From: Mnemiopsis leidyi | Taxonomy: Eukaryota; Ctenophora; Tentaculata; Lobata; Bolinopsidae | DNA length: 52,440 nt | NCBI GenBank assembly: GCA_000226015.1 | Contig: JH153172.1 | Coordinates: 36,499 to 88,938 of the forward strand | Reading direction: 5' to 3' | In this document: positions 23,201 to 35,900 of the stretch, one piece after another | Position numbering within the stretch: position 1 is the stretch's first letter | Layout of the letters: every line of letters begins with the position of its first letter | Notes under the pieces: generated by a model | What the model was told of the DNA's origin: nothing | The model's input: only the letters and a program-made list of their open reading frames with translations | Database searches by the model: none | Position numbers and translations under genes: made by a program

Positions 23201-26200
23201 TAAAGACTGCAACGTCCACCAGGTGACAGAGTGGTCAAAATGGTCCAACTGTGACGAGGAATGCGGGCCAGGGACCCAGACGCGGACTCGGGAGGTGGTA
23301 AAAACCAGCGCTGATGAAAGGGCGTGTCCTAAGTTGGAGGAACGTAGAGAGTGTGATTCAGGTGTTTAGCATTGTCTTTTTGATGTTATTTAAATAAGTG
23401 AGTAAGCGGAATGAGCGATAGAGTCTTATAGCCGAGTTGTTAACTAAATGAACTGTGATATTATCCCACTGTTTAAGGTTGAGGTTGCTTGACTTTTATT
23501 GATTATACGGGATGTCTTTAACCGGTGTCCCATTTCTTTAATAGCTATAGTTTGCATTAATCTCCAACATTAAAGTTAATGGAATTTATTCACCCTTCAG
23601 CTGTCCTTGAGAACGTAGCAAAGACAAATAGAGAATTCGCGTACAAAGTGAAGCTTGGAGCCCTTACCAAGGGCAGTAAGATCGTAGCGGAGGGTTACTT
23701 CTCGGGATTAAACGCGGGGGTTTCCTGGATAAATTTGGAAACAGATGATCGAGATACCGTCTTTAGACTTGCACTCAGGTCTTCTGTCACTTACAATTGC
23801 TGGGAACTTCAGGGCAAATTGTTAAATACTCAACACTGTTTTGTTCTGTTGTATTTAAATTTAGTACTAAAAGTAGTAAAATCTCCTTCCTCGGGCCCTC
23901 TAGAAACCTTTGAAATCGTTAAAAAGGCCTAAATATCGGATCTCGCAATCTTTGTTGTTTAAGTCTGCACTCTGCATGTCCCAACAGAGTTATCACCTCC
24001 TAGATATGACGGCAGAGTAGAAAACATGGAGATTGTGGCACAAAAAAAGATTGTTATCAGTACGATTTACGATAAGGCCTGGAAGGTTTGATTTAATCGA
24101 CTATATTTTAAATTCAATTCACTTTTCATTAAGAAAACTTCAAATATATACAGAACTATGAATATTGCAAATGTGATTGTTTGTTTTACGCGAGCAGCTA
24201 TATGTCTGAAATGGATGACAGTGCTATTATAACCGATCTATGAAATGAATTCTTAATCACATGAGACAAACAAATCAAGGTGTCACTTGACCTCATTTCT
24301 CCAGTTCATTCCGCCGTACGTTGACATGCCAGATTTCGCTCCTGGCAACATGACATTTACGATCTCTGTACAAGATACATTTGAGGTGGATGTAACGTGT
24401 GGTGTGAATAAGGTCTTAAACATCAAGTCTAATGTGGGAACCGCGAACTCTACCCGCATCTCGAGGATCGCACTGAGAAGGACGTATCCACAGACTTTGT
24501 TATGGAATAGAGATCTGAAACTTATCGGTAAATTTTTGTATCCGTTGGTAAATTTTTTATGTGACATTAAAAATAAGCAATCGTTGTCGTCATGTTCTAC
24601 AAAGTCATTCTGTCAAAGTTAAAGTGTTTTCATTGAAAATTTAGTTTATAAAACCTGCAATTAGGTGACATGATAATCAGTTACAACATTTTATTCAGTT
24701 CACATGGACACATGATATCCAATAAACATTTAAATATTAAGTTACCATATTATGACTCAAATATTTAACAAATCTGTTGCTCAGTGAAGCTTTGTGCGCG
24801 CTACTACCCACATAATCACGTGTACCCTCCAGAGCAGCAGTGTGTTGCGGTGGACTGCGCGGTATCCGAGTGGGGAGAGTGGACGGTCGTTCAAAACAGA
24901 CGAGCTCGCCGACGTCACGTGATTGTGAAGCCCAACACACTGGGAGAGCAATGTCCGCCGCTTATTGAGGTAGGAAATTCTTGTTCTTTTTTCAAAGATT
25001 CTCGTCCAGTTTTCAGGTTAGCCTTTTTCTTGATCTGAACCTCATAATTTTGAATATTGTACCACAGCACTACGGACATTATTGGACCCTAAAAACAATG
25101 GAATCCTTTACAGACTGGTATAGGCCGTCAAAATGGCCGAAAAACCAGGATTTTGGCGGTCGAATATTTCAAGATTTAAACTTCTTACTTTACGAGGAGC
25201 GTTGTTCGTGGGGGATCGGGAGGTGTCGCAAATTTGTTTTGACACGATAGTGATTGAGTGATGAGCAGTTAAAAATGTGACACCACCCCACGACTCACGA
25301 GCAACGATCTTAATATTTTTCCAAAACATCGATTTCTGATGTCCTATTTATGAGGTCCGAACTTCGAACTTCGAAATTTCAATGATTAAACTACTAAACC
25401 TTTTCAGAGTGAGGAATGTACCTATAGCACATGTCCTGCTGAAGATTGTCAAGTTAGTCACTGGTCGGACTGGTCAGAATGTCAAGTTTCCTGTTTGAGT
25501 GAAGGAATGGATGAGAAGAGGGTCTACCAAACTAGAACACGGAGCATTACTGTCCAGCCTGATAAAGGTGAGCAAAGTTGTTGTCAAACGTATTGCTGAT
25601 TCAAACATTTAAACCGTCAAATAGCTATAGGATTATCTAAGTAAAGAAATTATTTCCCATTTAAAAACCGTTGTTAAATACCTGAAGTTTAATTTATATA
25701 ATCTTGCAATCAGAAGGTGAGAAGTGTCCCAGTTTAATGGAACAACGACCGTGTGATCCAAAACCTCCAGCTTGCAAGATTGATTGTCAGGTAACAGAGT
25801 TTAATCATTCAAACTTGCCAAATTGTGTACAGTGCAAGCTCCTTTTCTAAATTTCAACAAATTTGTTAGTGTGAAAATCCACGACAAGCCTCAATTGTTT
25901 TTTAGGTCGGAGAGTGGGGCGAATGGGAATTTTTAACCACAGAGAAAGGATCAGCAATTCAACAAAGGAGTAGAAAGATCACAGTTGAGCCTGAAAATGG
26001 CGGGAAAATGTGTCCAGCATTGACAGAGGTATATAAAGCAGCTCATTTATACGACCATACGCGTACTGTTTACTGCACGTTTATTTATTTGTTTTCAGCA
26101 ATTATTTGTTCAACTTTATTCTCGTTTCAGAGTGAGGAATGTACCTATAGCACATGTCCTGCTGAAGATTGTCAAGTCAGTCACTGGTCGAGCTGGTCCG

Positions 26201-28742
26201 AATGTCAAGTTTCCTGTTTGAGTGAAGGAATAGATGAGAAGAAGGTTTACCAAACTAGAACACGGAGCATTACTGTCCAGCCTGATAAAGGTGAGCAAAG
26301 TTTTTGTTAAACGTGTTGCTGATTCAAACATTCAGACTGTCAAATAGCTATAGGATTATCTAAGTAAAGAAATTATTTCCCATTTAAAAACCGTTGTTGA
26401 ATACCTGAAGTTTAATTTATATAATCTTGCAATCAGAAGGTGAGAAGTGTCCCAGTTTAATGGAACAACGACCGTGTGATCCAAAACCGCCAGCCTGTAA
26501 TATTGATTGTCAGGTAACAGAGTTTAATCATTCAAACTTGCCAAATTGTGTACAGTGCAAGCTCCTTTTTCTAAATTTAAACAAATTTGTTAGTGTGAAA
26601 ATCCACGACAATCCTCAATTGTTTTTTAGGTCGGAGAGTGGGGCGATTGGGAATTTTTAACCACAGAGAAAGGATCAGCAATTCGACAAAGAAGTAGAAA
26701 TATCACAGTTGAGCCTGAAAATGGCGGGAAAAGGTGTCCAGCATTGACAGAGGTATATAAAGCAGCTCATTCATACGACCATACGCTTACCGTTAAATGA
26801 ACGTAACTTATTCTATTTTTTATTTCTTCAGTAATTATTTGATTTTGTTTAACTTTATTCTCGTTTCAGAGTGAGGAATGCACCTATAGCACATGTCCTG
26901 CAGAAGATTGTCAAGTCAGTCACTGGTCGAGCTGGTCAGATTGTAAAGTTTCCTGTTTGACTGAAGAGATGGATGAGAAGAAGGTTTACCAAACTAGACT
27001 ACGGAGAATTACTGTACAGCCTGATAAAAGTAAGTAAAGTCAATACTTTAGTGTAGCTAGAGCATAACTGAAGTCGACCCTTATCCTAGTTGTCAAATAG
27101 CCTCGCGATCATGCAGGTGAAAATGCTCTTACACTTTCAGAAACCGTCATTGAAGTTAAATTAAATCTGAAGTTTAAGTTAAACAATGGCTTTTATAATC
27201 AGGAGGTCAGAAGTGTCCCAGTTTAATGGAACAACGACCCTGTGATCCAAAACCGCAAGCCTGTAATATTGATTGTAAGGTAACCATTTTTATCACTTTG
27301 CCAAGTTGTTTACAATCTGATCTTTTTTCTTTAGTTCTAGATAAAATTTTGAGAGTGACCCACTAGCTTGTCGGTTTTTGTAGACAGATTTTTTGCGAAA
27401 TTGAAGGCATGCAAATTGCAACATAAAGCTCAAATTTTCATAAATAACGTAGTCTATAATTTATATTTTTAGGTTGGAGATTGGGGCGATTGGGAGTTTG
27501 CAACCATAGAGAAAGGGGCCGTCATTCAAGAAAGGAGTAGAGAGATCACTGTTGAGTCTAAAAATGGAGGGAAAAAGTGTCCTTCTTTGATCGAGGTAAT
27601 TATTTTTCGTACGGATATTTTATGATTATGATGTGAAGGATGTATATAGTGTGAAATGTACATCTGTTTTATGCCAGTATATAACTACGTTCTTTTTTCC
27701 AATAATTTAGTTTCAAGACTGTTCTGAAGTTCGGTGTAAACTGGATTGCAAACTATCTGAATGGACGGAGTATGGTGAATGTTCTGGGACCTGCATTTCC
27801 GGGGACATAATTCCGGTCAGAAAGAGACATATGACGGTTTTAGTTGAGCCAAAAAATGGTAAGGAATGATGATCCATTTAAAATTCAACAATATCGCCAT
27901 TCATTATGCAAATAAGTCGCAATTTCGAAAATTTTATTTCAATTTCAAAGTTGTCGATGAATTAGCAATATCAATTATAAGGTAACTGTACGATTTATTG
28001 GATAAGTGAACAATTCGTATAGATGAGTGTAGTATATGCTTTATGTTGCCTCCATTTTAGGTGGTAAAAACTGTGGAACACTACCCGAGGAAACACAAAA
28101 ATGCGAACAATTACCTAAATGTGAGGAAAAATGTCCGAACGCTGAATGGACAGAATGGTCGGCATGTGACAAGGAATGTGGTTTTGGGGAGAAAACTCGA
28201 ACACGAATGAAAAAGAAGAATTCAGGAGAATGTGTTGAAAGAAAAGATACCAAGAAGTGCTATCTGGAACGTTGCAAGAAAGAAAAGGACGATTGCGAGA
28301 TAGGACTTTGGGCCGACTGGTCCTCCTGTACCCCAGAATGTGGTAGTTCGAGAAAAAGGAGCCGGAAAAGAAATGTGACAATGAACAGGAGAGACGCTAT
28401 TTGCCCACCTGACACGCAAACTTTACCCTGCCAGAAAATCGAGTGTGACAAAAAGGCATGTCCAGTCTCAGAATGGAGCGAATGGAAACCCTGTGACTGC
28501 GAAACGAAGAAGAGTGCAAGTGAGAGAGTGATCGAGAAGCAAGGGACGTGTAAGAAGATAATTCGTCGGAGGAATTGCGAGGTGAGTTGTTGGCTTTATT
28601 TAGTTACTTTTGCCAGAAATTTTTACTTGTATGGCCATGGTACTTACAATTCTTGATTGTTAAACTTCCATCTTTATGTTTCTAAACCTTAATGCCTAAA
28701 ATCTGACGATTTCAGGATGAAGAATGTCAAAAAAGAAGGTGA
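17294..28742 (+). CDS. Large multi-TSR protein with a galectin-like insert, at least 1,163 aa (5' end not seen)
   Basis: Exons: 17294-17577, 17811-17958, 18152-18410, 18862-19059, 23223-23361, 23601-23785(?), 23990-24085, 24305-24527, 24785-24969, 25408-25567, 25714-25790, 25906-26028, 26131-26290, 26437-26513, 26630-26752, 26870-27029, 27203-27279, 27473-27595, 27711-27858, 28061-28581, 28716-28742. All junctions agree in phase except at 23785, where the strong donor at 23778 breaks frame and a weak one at 23785 keeps it. An N-terminal block with DRCLHLWKSGDTKSG is followed by about 16 TSRs, each opening with a WxxW-type core such as CVVSEWSEWSDTC or CQVSHWSDWSEC. Between TSR 5 and 6 lies a galectin-like module in three exons, from VLENVAKTNREF to about WNRDLKL. 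The last residues are CEDEECQKRR then TGA; AATAAA is at 28907-28912. It is probably secreted or extracellular (disulfide-rich TSRs), but no signal peptide or membrane segment is visible, so the start lies upstream in an unseen exon. Confidence 0.8.
18387..18695 (+). repeat. 39-bp minisatellite made of exon end plus splice sites, 8 units
   Basis: Eight units of about 39 bp run from the 3' end of the TSR exon ending at 18410 into the intron. Each unit repeats TTTCAGGTGTCCGG followed by TAAGTAACTG or TTAGTAACTG, so each carries a possible acceptor (TTTCAG), the last coding bases (GTGTCCG) and a possible donor. Confidence 0.85.
19041..19206 (+). repeat. 46-bp minisatellite made of exon end plus donor, 4 units
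   Basis: Units begin near 19041, 19087, 19133 and 19179 with TGTACTGGGACATGTCAG, the last coding bases of the TSR exon ending at 19059, followed by GTTTGTTAAATTTAGAGAA of the intron. The copies after the first lie in the intron. Confidence 0.85.
19207..19950. other. Intron sequence, nothing recognised
   Basis: Within the 4.2-kb intron of the TSR gene and 3' of the antisense GPCR. It may include the 3' UTR of that GPCR. No repeats or exons seen. Confidence 0.4.
19951..21615 (-). CDS. Class A (rhodopsin-like) GPCR, complete, 434 aa
   Basis: Three minus-strand exons: 21615-21552, 21404-20973 and 20759-19951; both junctions are phase 1. The start is the ATG at 21615 (another in-frame ATG is at 21603). 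The short N-terminus carries an NVT glycosylation site. Membrane segment 1 has GLLGNIVLIWYF, segment 2 CCVNDLL (D2.50), segment 3 begins FCKCWALL and ends SISRTVSL (SRT in place of DRY), segment 4 has the conserved Trp in GVWVFLA, segment 5 CVTYAAPVTVV, segment 6 FIILNIPELV, segment 7 NATANPIVLFW (NPxxL rather than NPxxY). A tail of about 115 residues follows. Peptide-type receptors have a similar plan, but the ligand cannot be told. The whole gene sits antisense inside the intron 19060-23222 of the TSR gene. Confidence 0.85.
21865..22048 (+). CDS. Possible terminal exon of unknown gene
   Basis: After an acceptor (CTCCAG) an open frame of about 60 codons runs to TGA: SNCSLNIEYQLENKDD, two cysteines, three N-glycosylation motifs. 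It lies in the TSR gene intron on the same strand, but its phase (needs phase 1) does not fit the preceding TSR exon (phase 0), so it is not in the main transcript. It could be an alternative end from an unseen exon, or a chance ORF. Confidence 0.25.
22049..23222. other. Intron sequence, nothing recognised
   Basis: Rest of the large TSR-gene intron. The short ORF at 22367-22561 has no domain signature. Confidence 0.4.
25408..27710 (+). repeat. Three tandem copies of a three-exon, two-TSR cassette
   Basis: Copy 1 is 25408-26130, copy 2 is 26131-26869 and copy 3 is 26870-27710. Each has exons of exactly 160, 77 and 123 nt. The introns of copies 1 and 2 are almost identical, so the duplication or a gene-conversion event is recent. 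Copy 3 is diverged in both exons and introns. Each cassette encodes two TSRs, opening at CQVSHWS and VGEWG. Confidence 0.9.
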
Positions 28743-29939
28743 ACCTCAATGTCTCATCATAAGGGAGAAAGAAGCATTTGCTTCAAGTAAGACAGAAAAG
28801 TCATTCTATCAAATAGTTGATGGATGTCAGATAACTGCAGTTAACTACCAACAGATAGTGGATTTGAGAACGTTGAAGAACAGACGTATCAGTAACGCGC
28901 GAAAAAAATAAATGTGAACAAACAAGCCTGTTTTATATTTACTGCGACAGAATTGCGCGTCTTGACTCTTGCCGTACCGTATTTTATGATGTATGACTCG
29001 TTGGGAAAGTTCGTGTTTAATTGGAACCTTACTTTTTAAATTTGTCCATTACCAATGGACAATTTTCTTTTCTTGTTGTGACTATAGATATTTGGTAATT
29101 AATTGATAAATAAAAATAACGCAATAAATCTAATTGAGCAGCAATTTCGTAACTTTTCTCTACTATTTGTAAGTCTAGCATTTAGACTGTGTCCGATCAT
29201 AAATATATTCATGATAATAATTGGCTCGTATATTATCGAGTGAAGTAGCGATCACTCAAAGAATTGATTTTGGAATAATGTATGGGCCGTATGTTTGTCT
29301 AAATAGGTTTGTATCTAGGGACGTATTCATCTCAACCGTTCAATCCCTTCGAGAGTTTGACTGCTTTACAAAACAATATCTTTTTATCTTATAATAAAAA
29401 ACTCAAAATCAAGAAAATACGTTAAAAATAACTAAATCTATTAAATGGAGTCGTTAAACTTAACTTTTCAAGACCCTTGATGAAACTGGCTTAGCATTAT
29501 CAATCTGTGCAGGGTAACGCTGAGCCGCGCGCTTGAAGTTTTGAAGTTGATCAATAATTTCTGGCAGAAGAATAACTTTGCAGTCTCTAGCGCCTCTTCC
29601 ACAAGGGATCCTATGAGAAATTTGCTTTTGACCATGTCAATCCATGAATCAGCATTGAAATCATGTAAACTTATATATAATTAAGGCCCTAAAGAGAACT
29701 TGACCTATTTGTCCAGGTTGCTAGGTTTCCTGTTGAACTCTCGGCCTGTCTTCTCTGAACCATAGCTCGCCTATACTCTTGGCGGTAAGATTACTGTACC
29801 TCATGCTGGGTGGTTTGTGGAAGAGGCGTAACTGTAGACCGTTGTGTAACTCTATTCTCCTCAACTCACAATTTGCTTTGTATTGATCAAAATTATGTGC
29901 AGTTAAATCGCCGACTTCAGTTCAGTATTAGTTCGTAAC
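28743..29939. other. TSR gene 3' end and SERBP1 upstream region
   Basis: Holds the TSR gene 3' UTR and AATAAA (28907-28912), then non-coding sequence. The 64-codon ORF at 28717-28911 overlaps the last TSR exon out of frame and is not called. Promoter elements for SERBP1 must lie near 29.8-29.9 kb, but I cannot point to a specific one. Confidence 0.5.
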
Positions 29940-32900
29940 ATGACTATCGCAAGAGACACAACTATGGGAGAGGCCCCTTCCTACGGTATTGCCACCGGCA
30001 ACCGATTTGCTATGGTAGATATCGGCGACGATATCGAAGATCCTGCGGAGTTCTATAACCTTATAGAACAGTCAAACGCCGCCAAGAAGGACGAAAAGAA
30101 GAAGAAGAAGGAAAAGAAGCCTGAAAAGAAGAAGGAAGAGGAAAAGAAACCTGAAAAGAAAGGTCAGCATCACTTCTTCGCTTCGTTCTTGGATCGACAC
30201 GTTCTACTTATTCGGCTCATTGTGCCCTAACCATCTTTACTTGTAAATGTAACGGTTCTCCAATTGTTCGTGCAGCTTGCCTTTACACACTAGAAAGCTG
30301 AATTATGTAGTTTATAGTCTTTTCTATCCTTGATAGCCACGCAGCTCTGCCTTAGCACGAGAGTTAAGGCCTTTGATATTTTCAAATTTTTGTCTATAAA
30401 TTAACTTTGAACGCAGAGGAAGATTCTGGAAAAGAGAACACCCGAGGTAGAGGAAGAGGTCGTGGCCGGGGCGGTAACCGTGGTCGTGGTGACCGTGATG
30501 GAAACGACAACCGCAGAAGATACAACCGTGACAACGATGATAGCAGACCCCCAAGAATGCAGGTGTGAACTTCTCTCTTGATTCAAGCAGCACCTATTAT
30601 TGGTGTTCACCGGATCCGATTAATTGCCGAAGCGTTCTCTCTACATGAAGGACTGCTTATTTTCTTCCACCTTTTACTGATCGTAACCCCACACCATTTC
30701 AGGACGACGGAGGTGACGGAAAGCCAGAAGACGGTGAAGATCGCAGACAACGTAGCGGATACCGAGGACGCGGCAACAGCCGTGGTCGTGGTCGTGGAGG
30801 TTACCGCGGAAACGGCCGACAGTATGACAGACACTCCGGTGATGGTCGTGGGTAAGTTGAACTTTGTTAAGTGTGGTTCTGTGATAAAGTGGAGTGAGGT
30901 TTATGGGAAGTAAATTCGGCTCACACCGCATAAGGCAATTTTATCTGCACCCCACGAATTAACTAGGAGAAGCTGTTGGGGCTGGCAAACTGTCAAAATT
31001 CATTTGGCAAACATAGGACTCTACTTTCCTTTAGTCTGGAATGATCTGCTTAGTTGATTAAAGCGGTTATCTAACTCTCATATTTCAAATGGTCTACCGC
31101 TCTTCAAATTTCTACAGAAAGTTGTGCTCACTGCCAATTTTTTGTAATATCGATAGTCTTTAATCCACCCTAACCCTTAAAATATTGCGTTATCCAATAG
31201 TGATGAGCTCATTTCATTTGTTTATCACAAGTGCATCTATCCTATGATCTGATACGTTTAATCCTTGAAATTTGACTGATGTGCAAGTGCAGTGTGAGAA
31301 AAATGTTTGTTATTTTTGTTGACTTCTCGGACTTCGAGCTCAAGTAACATACAGAACAACTTCAAAAATCAAAATGGTGTTTTCGGCACAGTTATGATCG
31401 TTTATTCAAGTACTCCTGAGGAATTGACATAAGTTTACAATTATCGGTTAATCATAAACACAAACAGTCGCTCGAAAAAGTAAGGTATGCCCTAGTTATC
31501 ATTCCAAATACTCCTCTATTACACTGAAGAGCCACAATGAGTTTATCTTCTTGGTATGAACTTATCATACATTTTTACTCAACATGCACAATTCGTTCAC
31601 TTTAAAGATTGTGTTAATTCATTAAAATTCATACTAGTACGATCACAAGTAACTTTTTTCATTGAGAGTTGACAGCGCCAGCAATTTAATTCCCTGATTT
31701 AGAACTTTAGGTAAGAAATAAATCATATCATGTATTTAACCAGGACCGATTCGAAAACCGCTCAATCGAGTTCCTTATTCCTGGTAGAATTAAGTCATTC
31801 TCTTTGTGATGTCATTTATCGTGATTATCTTGGTATCTTGAACATCCTTATTAGAATTTTAGCTGACGAATCACTCAATACGCCAAAGCTTTACGAATTG
31901 TCATTCATGTTAACCTTGACTGAACATATCAATTTATAGAATGTGCAAAGAATAAGAGATAGTGCATTTAATTATGTGTATCATGTTACGTTAATTATCA
32001 AATGGTGTTGATTGGTCTGATAAGAATTAACATGGATACATACAATTATACATACTACATACAATATAGAATGCTGCATTATAAAATTGTTGAATTATTG
32101 ATTGACACATCCGATTAAACGCAAATTTGAAATTTTATCAGTGACTCGATATTACGGATAATTTTGTAGCTCTAATATTAAAGTTTGCATGAAAACTGTT
32201 CTTAACAAACCTTAACTGATTCTGAAAATAAGTCAACAAAACCTTCTTAATTGATAAATTGCCACACACGCGTGTCCAATGAAGGGATGAAACAACCGAA
32301 CGTAACTCTTAGGGCCAATAGTTCACAGTAACTAACCAGTTGTCCAGTAAAATTTGAGCATTAAAAATAACAGTTAAACTGTACACACAGATGTAGGCCG
32401 TAGGGACCGTCCTTCGTGTACGTGAATTTTGTGCACGTTACAAATACGTTCCATGTGCACGTAATAAAACGTCTTATGTGCACGTCCGCTTTACAAAAGC
32501 GTTTGCACGTCAGAATAAAGTAAATGTACGCGTGTAAGATATGTCCTCCCCATTTTCTAATCTGATTATCTTGTTAAGAAGGAAGTTCACAGCGAAAACT
32601 GGAAATTTTGCAAAAACTGTGCTGGAAGTACAATGTATAACTGGTTGTTAGTATGTATAATTTGTACATACTATAACGTATCGTGTATTAGAAAAGGCCA
32701 TGCTAACAAAACCATATTTTTATGATCTTTAAATTTAAATAGTTGGGATTATGTTAATGAAGAGTTGAAGCGTGTAATAAATGCCAGCATTTATTTATTT
32801 GTTTATTGACTATACTTGTGATAACTGATTCCAAATATCATTTCCCTTTCATGTTGAGTTCATTCGTTATATAGTTTAAAATAGATTTAGAGCATGCTCT

Positions 32901-35900
32901 TCTGCCCCAGTCAAGCTTTGCCTGTTCTCGGAGCTACTTTTATTTCGACTATGGCCAAAAAAAATTTGACCATGACCACCGCTTATGTTAATTGTTAGAT
33001 GAAAGTATTCACATGTATGTAGAGTGTGTAACATGTACACATTCCATGTGTGTAATTTGTCAAATCTTGAGTTCTAAGTTAGATAGTAGTAAGAACTGTC
33101 CGACTAAATAGCACGTTTTACAATTGTTAATTCTGGGTTGTCTCGATAAGATTTATCGACGAGTATTTTTGTTCAATGTGGACGCATATTCAGTATAAGC
33201 CAATGTTTTACGACCATGGATGTGGCTTGTATAATTTAATGACTAGTCCACGCCAAATGACAATTTTCATAGGTTTAGTCATTCGCTATTGTGTGTAATC
33301 GGTAATTAAGTTAATAAGTACGCCGTTTTTCGTGCAAAGCTAGGACAACCACATTCTTATACACAATCCTGGGAAATTCCGGGGTTGAATTCTGTACGTA
33401 TATTAAACTGGAGACTATCCTACACACCTACTTGGTTTCAGTCCTATAACTAGAGCAAGTAATCGCCCAAATATCTCCAACAATTGCACATTAAACGTTC
33501 CCATACCCTCTATCACAGGTTAAGTTTATAAATATACAAGCGGTTAAGCTTCCCAACCGTAGTTACAGTTCTTTGCTTTTCACACTGATGTAAACAAGGC
33601 ATGAGCTATATCACTGTTTAAATTTTCCAGTACTTTCACACAAATAACAACCGTTTCTCTCAGAAACAAACCCTCTGACAAGCGAGACGGTGGTGGATCT
33701 CACAACTGGGGCACCCCTGCTGACGAAACCACAGCTTCTGACTGGACATCTGGCGGTGGAGCTGCCGGCGGAGACGGTTGGGCGGCAAAGGAGACAACTG
33801 ACGTTGGCGGATGGGGAGCAGTCGAGTCTCAGTAAGTTCAGCATCATTATTTGGTTATTAAAGGGATCAAAGTGGACACCCTTAGATAATTGCTAGATTC
33901 ACAAACTGATTTTATGTGAGATCGAAATTATTGTTTAAGTCTTGCTAGCAGTCTATGATTTACAACTTACAAGGCAGTCCAACCGGGGACTTCTTCCCTC
34001 CCAATTCTCTAAATATTTCTGCCCTGCAATGAAAATGCTCTAGTTGCATAATAATTGGTAATGATAAATGTGGCTTTAATTTAAAAATTTCATATCATAA
34101 ACTTCATGTCTATTTAACCTGAATTTGTCTATCTTAGAAATGCAGTCGTATTAAATTGACAAAGTAGTTGGCAAAGTTTCACAATAATCCTTCTTTGCAT
34201 TATATCCGAACGCGAATACCATCTCTATATTGATCTGCTTACTACGACAGGAAAAATTCTACTGATATCTGCGTTAACCTTAGTCTTTAAGTGCCCACTA
34301 TCGAGTTAATGTACACCTGTTACCACTCACAGACTCTACATTTGTGTATAAGTATGCTACTGTTACATAATACATACCTGTATACATGTGCCTCTCACAT
34401 GGCGCTGTGTATTTCTTGTGAAAAGTAGTTTTCTAAATAATATTCGGTAATATTGCAGTATTTTTGTAAGTTTATTTTAATGTGACATATGATATAGATA
34501 ACAGTTCGTATGGTATGTCTGATTTTCTTGATGCGAAGTAGCGAAATGAAATAACTTGGTATCATGAACAACCAGCCATGTGATTATATAGTAGGTATTG
34601 AACTTTAAAGTGCGAATAGTGAGTACACACATCGTATGTATACAGCTAAAAACATGCCGGAATGTGTACTATGTCAATCTGGTTTAAGAAAAGGACCCTT
34701 CAAAGACAAGATGTCCGGGTCGCTGTTGATGTCAGCACACTGTACCTTTAATGTTAAAACCTGTAATCACTTCATATACCTTTAGAAGGGACTAACAACC
34801 ACTTCATATACTAACAAACTCTAGTTTTATCTAGCCTGCTCCGTTATCAGTCCTTGATAATGCATAGTTCGTAAGATTCTTGTCTATTGCACATGCAGCG
34901 GCATAAAATTCCTCTTTGTCTTGGTGGTACAAACTAGAAAGTGAATGTTTTCATTCATGTATATGTTTTTCACTCGAAAATGTTTCACTTCATTCTTACA
35001 TTAATGATTCTGTTCTATTCCTACCTAGTTGCTCTGTCTCACGATACACATGTCAGTAAGGTTACCAAAATCGCTAAAATTCCTGGGAATTCTTTATCAT
35101 CTCAATTTTGTTCTACCAAGTTCAAACCTGCCTTCTCTTGTGTCAGAATTGCTGTTTATTCAAAACAAAAGCGTGAATGCTTCGCCAAGTTCCCCAAACA
35201 ATTCTCCAAAACGTAATGTATATTTACACGAACATAACTCGAGCATTTAGAAGTTGGATGTTCATAAAAAACTAATAGTGAGAATGTCGAACATACACTA
35301 TAAAGTGCCACTGCAAAATTTGTAAACGTGTGGTTGTACAAATGTATGTAATCCGAAAATCAATTTTTTATATTTTTTCACGAATTTTCAATAAAATTAG
35401 TACTAAGTAGGATCTTGATCAGCTGCTCTAAGTAGGACAAAACTTCTAGAATCTAGCTACGGACCTGAAATTTACAAACGGCACAAACTTAGGGCCAATT
35501 GACGAGTTCGTCACGGTGATTGGACAAGATTCGCCCAAACTTTCGTCAACAGGCCCTTATGATTTTCGTGATCTTCGATTTTTAGCCATTTTAATTGATA
35601 TTTTTGATGAGATAAATTTCTATCGCGGTATCTTGCCAACAGACAAACATGCAATTCTTAAACACAATATTGGATTGCTCTGTCAGCGGGCCATCAATTA
35701 TGTGCATTATCAGAGTCACCTCTCCTTTATCCATGAGTGAGATGTGCTATTTAATGCTAAAGTAATTTCCTCGCAGTAGTTTACGCCCAGGAAACCAAAT
35801 TATGCTTGTCCTGGCACCCTCTACTGCTACACATTTAGCCCTGTTCTTGTGGATTTTCACTTTTATTACAGCTCCGAACTCAAACAGATATTATTCAGGG

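Noticed and set aside
28717..28911. A 64-codon ORF at the end of the TSR gene.
   Set aside because: The phase of the preceding exon requires the other frame, which ends after CEDEECQKRR, a natural TSR ending.
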